Source: Clostridium sp. CX1 (GTDB lineage Bacteria > Bacillota > Clostridia > Clostridiales > Clostridiaceae). From it: 64,000 bases of DNA. A program made the translations under genes and the position numbers. This document shows positions 41,605 to 50,645 of the stretch, in pieces. Position 1 is the first letter of the stretch; each line of letters opens with the position of its first letter. A model generated the notes under the pieces. It was not told where the DNA came from, ran no database searches, and worked only from the letters and a program-made list of their open reading frames with translations. The stretch covers positions 186,001 to 250,000 of the forward strand of contig NZ_JAODOO010000002.1 in NCBI RefSeq assembly GCF_025398335.1, read 5' to 3'.

Positions 41605-41717
41605 ATAACGAAGTTAAAATTATTAATATTAATATTTTGAAAGTGAAAGTTTCACTTTTAAATGTTCTTTATAGGGTTTAAGAGCATTAATAGAGAATTT
41701 CACTATAACTTCGTTAT
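41605..41717. repeat. Nested inverted repeats after hydA
   Basis: Perfect 12-bp arms ATAACGAAGTTA and TAACTTCGTTAT stand 89 bases apart. Between them is a second palindrome, AAGTGAAA-G-TTTCACTT (41,641-41,657). The block starts two bases after the hydA stop codon on the minus strand. It may stabilise the mRNA 3' end or be a small mobile or protein-binding element. Confidence 0.6.
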
Positions 41718-41719
41718 CA

Positions 41720-43105
41720 CTATATTAGTATTGGAGCACCTCTCTTAATGAACTTACCTGCTCCTTCTTTTCCTACAAATTGACCATCTTTAGCAACTAC
41801 TGTTCCTCTGCTTACTGTAACTACTGGAGCACCTTTTAACTTAAAGCCTTCATAAGGTGTGTAGTCAACATTTTCATGAAGCATTGGTTGAGTAACTGTA
41901 ATATCTACATTTGGATCAAATACTACTATATCAGCATCACTTCCAACTGCTATAGTTCCTTTTTGAGGATACATACCATATACTTTAGCAGCATTTGTAG
42001 AAGTTACCTGAACGAATCTGTTTAAGTCAAATCTTCCTTCAGCTACACCATAAGTGTACATTAGGGACATTCTAAGCTCTACTCCTGGAGCTCCATTTGG
42101 AATTTGTGCAAAGAACTCTTTTCCCATTTCCTTTTGCTCCATGAAGAATGGGCAGTGGTCTGTAGCCACAAATTGCACTGTGTTATCTTTTAAAGCCTTC
42201 CACATTGTAGGCCAGTTTTTCTTATCTCTTAATGGAGGTGACATTACATATTTAGCTCCATTGAAATCTGGTTCTCTATAGTTGTCCTCTGATAATAATA
42301 GATATTGAGGACAAGTTTCACCAATTATTGGATATCCTTCTGCTCTAGCACGAGCTATTTCAGAAACAGATGCTTCACAGCTATTATGAACTATGCAAAG
42401 AGGCGCATTAGCAATTTTAGCAAGCTTAATAGCTCTGCCAGCTGCTTCTCCTTCAGCTAAATCTGGACGGGATAGTGCGTGATATATTGGCTCTCCCTTT
42501 CCTTCTGCTTTGAACTTTTTAGTAAGGTAATCAATTACATAGTAGTTTTCTGCGTGTACGCAAGCAAGTCCACCATTTTCGTTAACCTTCATTAAAGTTC
42601 TTATAATTGTGCCATCATCTACTCTTAAGCCATCATATGTCATAAACATTTTAAAGCTTGTATATCCTTGTTTGATTATTTCTGGCATTTCATTTAAAAC
42701 GTTGTCGTTTAAATCTGTAACGCTTATGTGAATACCATAGTCAATTACAGCTTTTCCATCTGCTTTTTCACGCCAAGTTTCTGTAGCATCCTTTAGCGTT
42801 TTTCCGTTTTGTTGGATAGCAAAGTCCACTATAGTTGTCGTTCCGCCGCAAGCAGCTGCTATAGTACCAGTTTTAAAGTCGTCACTAGAGTATGTTCCGC
42901 CAAATGGCATATCCATGTGAGTGTGTGGATCTATTCCACCAGGGAAAACATATTTACCAGCAGCATCAACTACCTCTGCTCCCTCTGTACATAAATCTAT
43001 TCCAATTTCAATTATTTTCTCATCTTTTATACCTAAGTCCGCTTTAAAAGTATCGGAAGCTGTTACTACAGTTCCTCCTTTTACTACTAAATCATATTTA
43101 CTCAT
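41720..43105 (-). CDS. hydA: Dihydropyrimidinase / D-hydantoinase
   Basis: This cyclic amidohydrolase opens 5,6-dihydrouracil or hydantoins. Visible are FPGGIDPHTHMDMPFGGTYS (first metal ligands), the carboxylated Lys in SFKMFMTYDG (about Lys150), later ligands in ACVHAENY and CIVHNSCEAS, and the Asp in VATDHCPF. The 461-residue length is normal. It is last in the operon after preT, preA and the DUF1097 gene and would act directly on the PreTA product. GGGGGGAA precedes the ATG. Confidence 0.93.
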   Translation of the reverse strand: MSKYDLVVKGGTVVTASDTFKADLGIKDEKIIEIGIDLCTEGAEVVDAAGKYVFPGGIDPHTHMDMPFGGTYSSDDFKTGTIAAACGGTTTIVDFAIQQNGKTLKDATETWREKADGKAVIDYGIHISVTDLNDNVLNEMPEIIKQGYTSFKMFMTYDGLRVDDGTIIRTLMKVNENGGLACVHAENYYVIDYLTKKFKAEGKGEPIYHALSRPDLAEGEAAGRAIKLAKIANAPLCIVHNSCEASVSEIARARAEGYPIIGETCPQYLLLSEDNYREPDFNGAKYVMSPPLRDKKNWPTMWKALKDNTVQFVATDHCPFFMEQKEMGKEFFAQIPNGAPGVELRMSLMYTYGVAEGRFDLNRFVQVTSTNAAKVYGMYPQKGTIAVGSDADIVVFDPNVDITVTQPMLHENVDYTPYEGFKLKGAPVVTVSRGTVVAKDGQFVGKEGAGKFIKRGAPILI

Positions 43106-43194
43106 TTTAAATTCCCCCCTAATAAAGAATACATCTTATATGATAATTGAAGGATTTTAGTAAAATTATCGAGAGTTATTAGTCAGATTTATAA

Positions 43195-43236
43195 ATTCAT
43201 CCATATGGGGTAATTTCTTACCTCATATGGATGAAT
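43195..43236 (-). terminator. Strong hairpin between DUF1097 gene and hydA
   Basis: ATTCATCCATATG-AGGTAA and TTACC-CCATATGGATGAAT form a long stem with one mismatch, followed by TTTATAAATC. It lies 14 bases after the DUF1097 stop. It could lower read-through into hydA or act as an mRNA end stabiliser. Confidence 0.6.
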
Positions 43237-43249
43237 AGTTAGATAAATA

Positions 43250-43759
43250 TTATGCTTGTTGCTCAGCGTTTTCTACAACTTTTTTGTTTTTGTTAGTAAT
43301 TTTTTCTAACCAAGCACCACCGGCATCTGAGACTAATCCTACTACAGATCCCATTAAAAGAACTGCTGCCGTATCTAAGTAGGAGTGTCCTAAAGCCATC
43401 ATACCAAAAGTAGTTGAACATCCTATATATACACCTGGCACGAACATTAAGTGCTTCCATTTAGCTTCTGCAACTATTCCGAAGGAGATAACACCTGTCA
43501 TAATAGCAACTATATTTGGAATATGAAGTACGTTTGAAGCCTCTACACAGAAGATAGCCCATGCTACTCCTACCATGTTTACAAATATGCCTCTTAGCCA
43601 TCCCTTAACGAAACGTTCTCCAAGTGCAGAACCAACTCCATAATATGTTGTGGTTCCCATGAATCCAGCCCAAGCTTGTACGCCTATTGCGGTACTAAAA
43701 TTGGACCATATCCATGCAAGTATCCCCATGCTAATAGCACCTGACATTATTCCACTCAT
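43250..43759 (-). CDS. DUF1097 membrane protein
   Basis: Four or five membrane helices in 169 residues, including GVQAWAGFMGTTTYYGVGSA and PNIVAIMTGVISFGIVAEAK. The pattern fits DUF1097, a small bacterial membrane family without a known role. Its place between preA and hydA suggests involvement in uptake of pyrimidines or export of their breakdown products. This is inference from the operon only. AAGGGGAG precedes the ATG. Confidence 0.8.
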   Translation of the reverse strand: MSGIMSGAISMGILAWIWSNFSTAIGVQAWAGFMGTTTYYGVGSALGERFVKGWLRGIFVNMVGVAWAIFCVEASNVLHIPNIVAIMTGVISFGIVAEAKWKHLMFVPGVYIGCSTTFGMMALGHSYLDTAAVLLMGSVVGLVSDAGGAWLEKITNKNKKVVENAEQQA

Positions 43760-43787
43760 AAAAACTCCCCTTTATTATAACTCTTTA

Positions 43788-45026
43788 TTAAAGAGCTATT
43801 TCTCTTTCTACTCCAAAGTCTTTAAATACAACTTCACCTTTAGTTATGCATTTTTCGATAGGGCATACTAATGCACATAAGTGACATCCTACACAGTTAT
43901 CTTTGTTAACTGAAGGTTTTCTTGTTTCTGAATCCCAAACTACAGCTTGGTGTCCTCCATCGAAACATGAAATATAACATCTTCCACAACCGATACACTT
44001 GTCATGGTTGAAGTCTGGATATACTATATAATCTCTATCTAAGTTTTCAGCTGGTACCATATTACCTAATGCACAACCAACTAATTCTTGTAGGCTATCA
44101 ACACCTTTTTCTTCCATGAAGTATTGTAATCCGCTGATCATGTCTTCTACAACTCTGTATCCATATTGCATGATAGATGTAGTAACTTGAACTGTTCCTG
44201 ATCCAAGCATTATGAATTCAAGAGCATCTTCCCAAGTTTCAACTCCACCGATACCACTTACTGGAACATCTTTAAGAGCTGGATCTTGTTTTAATTGAGT
44301 TATGAATCTTAATGCGATTGGTTTTACAGCTTTACCTGAGTATCCTGATATTGATGATTTTCCGTTTACTATTGGAAGACCAACTCTCTTATCAAAGTCA
44401 ACTCCAGTTATACATTTTATTGTATTGATTGCAGCTATACCTGTAGCTCCACCTTCAATAGCAGCTCTTGCTGGTACTTCCATGTTTCCTATGTTTGGAG
44501 TCATTTTAGCAAGTACTGGAAGATGAGTTCCTTTTCTTACTGCTGCAGAATATTTTTTAACTAATTCTGGGTTTTGTCCAACGTCTGAACCCATAGCGTG
44601 AGTTGTCATTTGAGGACATGAGAAGTTACACTCTATTATATCTGCTCCTATTTCAGTAACTTGTTGAGCAAGTCTTGTCCACTCTTCTTCACTAGCTCCC
44701 ATTATTGAAGCTATAAGAACTTTATTTGGATAGTTTTCTTTAAGTTTCTTCATGTCTCTTAAGTTTTCTTCTAATGAATGCTCTGCAACTTGCTCCATGT
44801 TTTTGAATCCTACGAAAGGAGTTCCTTCTTTTCTAGTTGCGTCAAAACGTGGTGAAACCTCTATCATTTTTTCTGAGTTTACAGTCTTGAATACAATTCC
44901 GCCCCAGCCAGTTTCTAAAGCTTTAGCACACATTTCATAGTTGTTTCCAACTGGTGATGATGCTAAAAGGAATGGATTTTCAAATTTAACTCCACAAAAT
45001 TCTATTGAAAGATCTTTCTTTTTCAT
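43788..45026 (-). CDS. preA: NAD-dependent dihydropyrimidine dehydrogenase, PreA subunit
   Basis: The FMN-binding TIM barrel is like dihydroorotate dehydrogenase ([20 protein letters not shown]; the substrate-loop [20 protein letters not shown]). A C-terminal ferredoxin domain has two 4Fe-4S motifs ([11 protein letters not shown] and [11 protein letters not shown]). With PreT it reduces uracil and thymine with NADH, or runs in reverse. The 412 residues match PreA. Its ATG shares one base with the preT stop, so the two are coupled. Confidence 0.95.
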   Translation of the reverse strand: MKKKDLSIEFCGVKFENPFLLASSPVGNNYEMCAKALETGWGGIVFKTVNSEKMIEVSPRFDATRKEGTPFVGFKNMEQVAEHSLEENLRDMKKLKENYPNKVLIASIMGASEEEWTRLAQQVTEIGADIIECNFSCPQMTTHAMGSDVGQNPELVKKYSAAVRKGTHLPVLAKMTPNIGNMEVPARAAIEGGATGIAAINTIKCITGVDFDKRVGLPIVNGKSSISGYSGKAVKPIALRFITQLKQDPALKDVPVSGIGGVETWEDALEFIMLGSGTVQVTTSIMQYGYRVVEDMISGLQYFMEEKGVDSLQELVGCALGNMVPAENLDRDYIVYPDFNHDKCIGCGRCYISCFDGGHQAVVWDSETRKPSVNKDNCVGCHLCALVCPIEKCITKGEVVFKDFGVEREIAL

Positions 45027-46285
45027 TATTTTACAACCTCCTTAACTGATGCTACTTCGTCTAATCCTGATTTTCCTGTTAAATAAGCTTCGATTTTTTC
45101 TACAGCTACTTTTCCTGATGCTACTGCTTGTACAACAGTCTTGTCATCTTCTACGATATCTCCTGCTGCAAATACATCTGCTGCATCTAGGTCTGCTATA
45201 GCTTTTACATCTTCAGCTTCTTGTCCTACTGCAAATATAACCATATCTGCTGCTAATTCCATAGTTGAAGCATCGAACATTCCCTCAGCTTTTAATGCTG
45301 TAACTTTTCCATCTTGTCCAACTATTTCAGCTGGCTTAAATCCTGTGAATACTGGAATGTTTAAGTGTTGTTGGATATATTCTCTTTCTTCAGTGCTTGC
45401 TGGCATTTTTTCAATTGTTCTTCTGTAAACAATCTTAACATCTTCAGCACCAAGAAGTTTTGCTGTTGAAGCACAGTCCATAGCAACGTCTCCGCCACCT
45501 ATAACGATTACATGGCTTCCAACTTTAACTTCGCCTTTTTTAGTTTTAGCTTCAGCTAAGAAGTCTACTCCATTTACAACGCCTTCTAAATCTGCGCCTT
45601 TAACATCTACATTCTTACCTTTTTGAATTCCGCAAGATACTAAGAATGCTTTGTATCCATCTGCTCTAAGAGCATCTACGCTGATTTCTTTTCCAACTTT
45701 GCAGTTTGTTTTGAATTCTACGCCTAACTCTTTTATATAATCTATTTCATTCTCAACAACGTTTTGTGGTAATCTTTGAGGAGGAATTCCATAACTTAAC
45801 CATCCACCTAAAACGTCTTTTTCTTCAAATACAGTTACTTTGTATCCTTTTAATGCAAGGCCTGCTGCTGCTGTTAGACCACTTGGACCTGAACCTATAA
45901 CAGCTACTTTTTCCTTGTTTAATTCTACTTTATCGTTTACTTTCATTCCTATAGCTTGCTCGTGATCTGTTAAGTATCTTTGTAACTCGCCTATTTTAAT
46001 TGGGTTGTCTATTCCACATCTGCTACAAGCTCCCTCACAGTACTTGTCGTAAGGACAGACTCTTGAACATATAGCTCCAAGTGGATTGTTTGTTCTTATA
46101 GTCTCAACTGCACCCTTTAAGTTTCTGAAACGTAATGAACGTATGAATTTTGCTGGATCAGTTCCTGCTGGACATGCTTTACTACATGGTGCATCGTGAC
46201 ATAAAAGACATCTTGCCGCCTCTTCAATTGCTAAAAGAGGTGTTAACGCTTTCTTTGTTTCCGCTAAGTATTTTTCTTTTTCCAT
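45026..46285 (-). CDS. preT: NAD-dependent dihydropyrimidine dehydrogenase, PreT subunit
   Basis: Glutamate-synthase small-subunit-like protein. An N-terminal Cys cluster ([34 protein letters not shown]) binds Fe-S clusters. Two dinucleotide folds follow: [20 protein letters not shown] for FAD and [20 protein letters not shown] for NAD. It passes electrons from NADH to PreA. It is the first gene of the operon; GAAAGGGG precedes the ATG. Confidence 0.95.
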   Translation of the reverse strand: MEKEKYLAETKKALTPLLAIEEAARCLLCHDAPCSKACPAGTDPAKFIRSLRFRNLKGAVETIRTNNPLGAICSRVCPYDKYCEGACSRCGIDNPIKIGELQRYLTDHEQAIGMKVNDKVELNKEKVAVIGSGPSGLTAAAGLALKGYKVTVFEEKDVLGGWLSYGIPPQRLPQNVVENEIDYIKELGVEFKTNCKVGKEISVDALRADGYKAFLVSCGIQKGKNVDVKGADLEGVVNGVDFLAEAKTKKGEVKVGSHVIVIGGGDVAMDCASTAKLLGAEDVKIVYRRTIEKMPASTEEREYIQQHLNIPVFTGFKPAEIVGQDGKVTALKAEGMFDASTMELAADMVIFAVGQEAEDVKAIADLDAADVFAAGDIVEDDKTVVQAVASGKVAVEKIEAYLTGKSGLDEVASVKEVVK

Positions 46286-47171
46286 TTGTGTATTATTCCC
46301 CTTTCAATTTGTATATATATTTTATTTGTGTTTTGTGGAATGAAGGATATATATTCTTTTCTTGCCTTCGTGAATATTTTATCATCAAAAAGAAAATTTT
46401 TCTATATGAAAATTACAACAATTTTCTTACATTTTACGCTATTTTGCGAGTTTGTTCTATTTAGATAATAAAAAATAGATTTGTAAATCATAATTTGTCG
46501 AATAAAAATATTTTTTTCTAAGTTTTTTACACCTCTTAACCAATTGATATTCCTTGTTTTTATTTTTTAATTGAATTTTTTGTTTTAAATTGTATTTATA
46601 CCCATGTAATTATAACCCAATATTTTGTTATTTTCTTTAATATAATTATACGTATCCCGTCCGATTTTTTAAAATATTTTATAATTTTTTATATATTTTA
46701 TATATTCTTAAACCATATTTAAATATATTTTGAAAATATATGGTAATTTTTCTACTTTTTATTGTACATTACTCCAAAATATTCTATTTTGTTTGATTGT
46801 AAAATAACAAACATTATAAGAGAAAATGTTATTAATGTTTCTTTTTTGCAGTATTTGAACTTTAGAATTCCATTTACTGTCTTTTTCCGAATATTTACCT
46901 TCATAAACCATAATAATTGTTTTTTATCAACTTTAAACAGGTATCTATGTTGCTATCAATCAGATAATAATAGTGTAATTTTATAAACTAAATTAATTTT
47001 ATTAAGCATCTTCCGCAGCTTGCATTTTACTTTATAATACTTGAAAACTTTAATATTATATATTATTATAATATATAGATGATTTAGTTATAAAATTATT
47101 ATTAATTAATATTAGATATGATTTATTATTAACTAAAATCCAAAAATATAAAGAAAAGTGAGGTAATATTT
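46286..47171. other. Long, very AT-rich spacer between preT and the HesB selenoprotein gene
   Basis: No supported gene. A short open frame near 46,762-46,986 has no ribosome site. Promoters of both divergent genes must lie here. A palindrome GATTTGTAAATC (46,478-46,489), about 190 bases upstream of preT, is a possible operator. Long T-rich runs on the plus strand mean an A-rich leader for preT. Confidence 0.5.
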
Positions 47172-47504
47172 ATGGCAGCTGTTAATATGAGCGATATAGC
47201 ATACGCAGAATTTAAAGAGCTTCTAAAAGAAAATGATATAAATTCTAACATAATTAGAATTTATTTAGCAGGTATGGGATGAAGCGGCCCAGCTTTTAAT
47301 CTTGTTCTGGATGAACAAAAAGATGATGATGTAGTTGTGCAAATTAAGGATATGCAATTCTTAGTTGAAAAAGATCTAATAAACCAATTCGGAAGCTTTA
47401 CTTTAAAAGGTGGCAGCGAAAATGGAAGAGGCGGTTTAAGTATTGAAACAGAAGTTCAATCAGAAAGCGGCTGCGGCGGCGGTTGCTCTGGCTGCGGAGA
47501 ATAA
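47172..47504 (+). CDS. HesB-like selenoprotein (Sec37 by in-frame UGA)
   Basis: One continuous 110-residue frame runs from an ATG (with GAGGT upstream) to TAA, broken only by TGA at 47,280-47,282. The context is IRIYLAGMG-U-SGPAFNLVLDE. In HesB/IscA-like proteins this position is a cluster-binding Cys (G-C-GGP), so UGA should read as selenocysteine. The C-terminus is Cys/Gly-rich (SGCGGGCSGCGE), suiting metal binding. A weak stem (CCAG/CTGG) lies after the UGA. HesB-like selenoproteins are known in Clostridia. Normal gene callers would split or miss this gene. Confidence 0.88.
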
Positions 47505-47513
47505 CTCTAAAAA

Positions 47514-47547
47514 ATAAGGGTTGGTTTATACTTAAACCAACCCTTAT
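47514..47547 (+). terminator. Terminator of the HesB selenoprotein gene
   Basis: ATAAGGGTTGGTTTA and TAAACCAACCCTTAT arms; ten bases after the stop codon. Confidence 0.88.
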
Positions 47548-47610
47548 CATTTATATGCTTTTATATTCATCCTTATCTGCTATTAGAATTTACAACTCTA
47601 CATCTCTTAA

Positions 47611-48531
47611 TTACTTAGATCTATATTCCTTTACATAACCAGAAAAACTCCAATTATTCAAAAACTTTTCAGCACTTTTGTAACCAGATTGAAAAATCTT
47701 CAATCTCATTTCTTTTGTAATATTAAAATCTGTAGTGGAAACTCCTAAAGTAGGTATAAAAATTGTTCTAACAGCATCCTTATCCTTTATATATATTTCT
47801 TCATTTTTATCAATCATTGTATTAACCACATCTAGCAAAAAGGATATAAAATCTGTTTTTCCTGTGGAGGTATAACTAACTCTCTCTTCTACTAACTTAA
47901 ATCCAAAAGTAGGCCATCTTGGCATTTCCTGAACATCAAATATCCAAATAGGAAAATTGCTTAAAAGTCCTCCATCTACTATATAGCTGTATCCATCTTT
48001 ATAACTAAATTTAATAGGTTTAAAATAAAAGGGAATGCTTAAACTCATTCTAACAGCCTCAGCAATTTCAAATTCCATGGGATCTATTCCATATCTAGCT
48101 ATATCCTCCGGTAGTATTAACATATTCTTCTGTGTTATATCTGAAGCAATAATTTTAAGTTTTGATTTTCCATTAATACTTACATCTCTAAATTTTATTT
48201 TATTCTTTTTTATTAGCAAGTCCCTTACAAAATCCCTAATTGGCTCTCCAGAGTATATGCCCTTGTTCTTTAAAAGTGAACTGGATTTTGACACGATAGA
48301 AACTAACTTAAGTTTATTTTTTCCTAAAAATATTTTGTAGTCTAAATTCATCATGATGTCCTTTAGCTCTCTTCCAGAATAACCTGCCGCTAGCAGAGAA
48401 GCAATTATTGCCCCTGCAGAGGTTCCTGCAAATCTGTTCCATTCATATCCTTTTTCTTCTAAACAGCATACTGCTCCTATAAGCCCTATACCTTTTACTC
48501 CTCCTCCTTCAAAGACAGTATCAACCTTCAT
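47611..48531 (-). CDS. Patatin-like phospholipase
   Basis: The Ser-Asp dyad is visible: the oxyanion-hole FEGGGVKGIGLIGAV, the nucleophile in FAGTSAGAIIASLLAAGYSG (Ser about 40) and the Asp in IVDGGLLSNFP. The 306-residue length is that of bacterial lipid acyl hydrolases of this fold. Substrate and role are unknown. AGGTGGAGAG precedes the ATG. Confidence 0.9.
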   Translation of the reverse strand: MKVDTVFEGGGVKGIGLIGAVCCLEEKGYEWNRFAGTSAGAIIASLLAAGYSGRELKDIMMNLDYKIFLGKNKLKLVSIVSKSSSLLKNKGIYSGEPIRDFVRDLLIKKNKIKFRDVSINGKSKLKIIASDITQKNMLILPEDIARYGIDPMEFEIAEAVRMSLSIPFYFKPIKFSYKDGYSYIVDGGLLSNFPIWIFDVQEMPRWPTFGFKLVEERVSYTSTGKTDFISFLLDVVNTMIDKNEEIYIKDKDAVRTIFIPTLGVSTTDFNITKEMRLKIFQSGYKSAEKFLNNWSFSGYVKEYRSK

Positions 48532-48613
48532 CTTCTCTCCACCTTATAAAGTAATATGTAATTTATCACATATTACTTTATATGATTAATGGAAAAAATT
48601 TAAAACCAAAAGA

Positions 48614-49042
48614 CTATTTTTGATATATACAAATAACTCCTGCTATACTTAAAAGTATACCAACAAAATTTATTAAGGAGATATGCTCCTTATATAATAG
48701 CAGCCCAATAGGAATCAATAGTACTGTAACGCAAATATTAGTAAAAAGAGCAACTAAACTTATGTTCCATCCTGCTCTATAAGCTAATAAAAACCCTAAT
48801 TCTAATCCTACAATAGTAATGCCTAGAGCATAACTTGCCCAATTTAATCTTTTAAAGGATTGTATAAATCCCACATCTGAAGGATATATACAAAAAGAAA
48901 TCAGCGTTAAGATTAAAGCAATACCATAGGTTGCTATAAGTGATATTAACGGATTTGCAGCTTCTGGAACAGATTTTTGAAAAATATGATAAAAAACATT
49001 AGAAGCTATTACTAACAATACAGAAATATAATACAAATTCAT
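48614..49042 (-). CDS. EamA-like transporter, single-domain (half-size)
   Basis: Five membrane helices in 142 residues, with the EamA-type end ALFTNICVTVLLIPIGLLLY and LINFVGILLSIAGVICIY. Full DMT transporters have two such domains, so this would work as a dimer, or is a small subtype. The start was set at the internal ATG; the upstream TTG lies inside the ribosome site region. Substrate unknown. Confidence 0.75.
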   Translation of the reverse strand: MNLYYISVLLVIASNVFYHIFQKSVPEAANPLISLIATYGIALILTLISFCIYPSDVGFIQSFKRLNWASYALGITIVGLELGFLLAYRAGWNISLVALFTNICVTVLLIPIGLLLYKEHISLINFVGILLSIAGVICIYQK

Positions 49043-49292
49043 CTTAAAAATCTCCCTTCTCAATTTAAATTACTTGTTTCTTAACTCTAAAATTTCATTG
49101 TTTATAAAATCTCAGTTCTTACTACCTATAATACATTATCATTTTCCTTAATGAATAGCATTAAAAAATACCGATTTTTTCAATATCTATAAATCATTTA
49201 TAATTTCGTAATGACTTCATCCTTAGAATAATATTCTTTTTCCAGTGATAAAATAACCTTAAGGATATTTTACCTTCAAAGGAGGACTATTA

Positions 49293-49730
49293 ATGAAAAT
49301 AGAAGCTTTTTTCAGCGGTATAAAGAATGCAAACAAAGCTGTAGAACAATTAAAAAGTGCAGGTTTTAAAAATACTGTAGCAGATATAAACGATCATTAC
49401 GTGGAGTTTAATAATGGAGTACAACCTAGATTTCCTGGCACAGAAAATGCCCCTAATCTATCAGCAATGGTACTAAGCTCAGGAGAACATATAGAAGATC
49501 CTTCTAAAAGACCTCTAGATGCTGCTAGTCCTATGGTAAGTGGTATGGGTGGTTTTGAGGAAATTATAGACGTTAACTACAAGGTAATTGTAAACCTTGA
49601 AGAAACTGAATTAGAAAAGGCAAAGGGAATAATTAAAGAAATGGGAGGAGATTTTAAGGTTCCAAATTTGGATTTGCCACACAGATTAAAGGATTTAACT
49701 CATATCGATGATATAGATTTAGATTTATAA
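49293..49730 (+). CDS. Conserved-looking small protein, unknown (145 aa)
   Basis: Begins MKIEAFFSGIKNANKAVEQL, a beta-alpha-beta start like ferredoxin-fold sensor domains. A low-complexity middle and a second beta-alpha unit follow (VNYKVIVNLEETELEKAKGI), and the acidic tail ends DDIDLDL. The layout resembles heat- or stress-induced YflT-type proteins but I cannot assign it. AAAGGAGGA precedes the ATG, and a strong terminator follows. Confidence 0.65.
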   Translation: MKIEAFFSGIKNANKAVEQLKSAGFKNTVADINDHYVEFNNGVQPRFPGTENAPNLSAMVLSSGEHIEDPSKRPLDAASPMVSGMGGFEEIIDVNYKVIVNLEETELEKAKGIIKEMGGDFKVPNLDLPHRLKDLTHIDDIDLDL

Positions 49731-49746
49731 ATAAAATTCTTAATAA

Positions 49747-49783
49747 AAGAAGCTATAATTTAAGTCTAAATTATAGCTTCTTA
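49747..49783. terminator. Bidirectional terminator
   Basis: AAGAAGCTATAATTTA and TAAATTATAGCTTCTT are perfectly complementary with a short loop, between convergent genes. Confidence 0.88.
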
Positions 49784-49815
49784 AAACAGAAAGTTATTTT
49801 ACTAGATTCGAATAA

Positions 49816-50469
49816 CTAAATAGCCTTTTTGTTTATTGAGTTACATATACCCACTAAGTCTTCTATACTGTCTATTACATAGTCAGGCTTATGCTCCATT
49901 AGCTCCCTCATTGAAAGAGCTGTGTATTTTACAATTGCCGTGCTGCATCCAGCATTTCTTCCACAAAGAATATCATTATGGCTATCTCCAACCATTATTG
50001 CCTCATCAGGTCTAATCTTTAATATTTCACAGGCCTTCTCAGCAGGGTCACCTAGTGGCTTATGCTTAAGTGTATCTTCTGGTGTAACTATAACATCCAT
50101 ATAGTCAAACACATTTATTAATTTGAGCCCTCTCTCTGCTAAAGCTCTCCTCTTTGAGGTTACTATAGCAAGCTTAACTCCCATTTCTCTTAAGTTTACT
50201 AATCCTTCTTTTACTCCCTCAAATATGTATGCAAGTTCATCATGTTTCTTTTCGTTATATTCTCTATAAATAGCAACTAACAAATCTGCACTTTTTTCAT
50301 CATAATTAGCCATTGTACCCCTTAACGGCTCGCCAAAGGTTCTTACTATTTCCTCTCTAGATACCTCTCTATTTAGATGCTTATTGAAAGTATACTGAAA
50401 ACTTTCAATAATTAATTCATTAGTATTTATAAGTGTTCCGTCTAAATCGAACAATATTGCTTTGATCAT
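49816..50469 (-). CDS. ppaX: HAD-family pyrophosphatase PpaX-like
   Basis: HAD phosphatase with motif I LFDLDGTLINTNELII, motif II VTSKRRA, motif III Lys in HKPLGDPAEKACEIL and motif IV MVGDSHNDILCGRNAG. The 217-residue length and the FGEPLRGTM cap segment match PpaX, which splits pyrophosphate from HPr-Ser-P dephosphorylation. Other phosphoglycolate-type phosphatases share these motifs. Confidence 0.82.
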   Translation of the reverse strand: MIKAILFDLDGTLINTNELIIESFQYTFNKHLNREVSREEIVRTFGEPLRGTMANYDEKSADLLVAIYREYNEKKHDELAYIFEGVKEGLVNLREMGVKLAIVTSKRRALAERGLKLINVFDYMDVIVTPEDTLKHKPLGDPAEKACEILKIRPDEAIMVGDSHNDILCGRNAGCSTAIVKYTALSMRELMEHKPDYVIDSIEDLVGICNSINKKAI

Positions 50470-50608
50470 TTATTGCCTCCTGCATTTATTCTTAAATATT
50501 TATAGGCTATTAATTACTTTAATAAAGCCTTTAGTTACATATGTGCATATTTGAACTAACTTTTAGTATATAATACCATAACTTATAATAAACAACAAGC
50601 TAACAAAG

Positions 50609-50645
50609 AAGATAGGAAGCCTACTTTAACGTAAGCTTCCTATCC
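50609..50645 (-). terminator. Terminator overlapping the end of the LTA synthase gene
   Basis: GATAGGAAGC and GCTTCCTATC arms; the stop codon region of the upstream gene is inside the stem. Confidence 0.75.

Noticed and set aside
41605-41717. loxP-like site
   Set aside because: ATAACTTCGT matches part of a loxP arm, but the ends differ, the arms are 89 bases apart instead of 8, and no Cre-type recombinase is nearby.
46762-46986. Open frame of 74 codons in the preT upstream spacer
   Set aside because: No ribosome site, low-complexity Phe/Ile/Asn composition, and a very AT-rich setting make chance likely.
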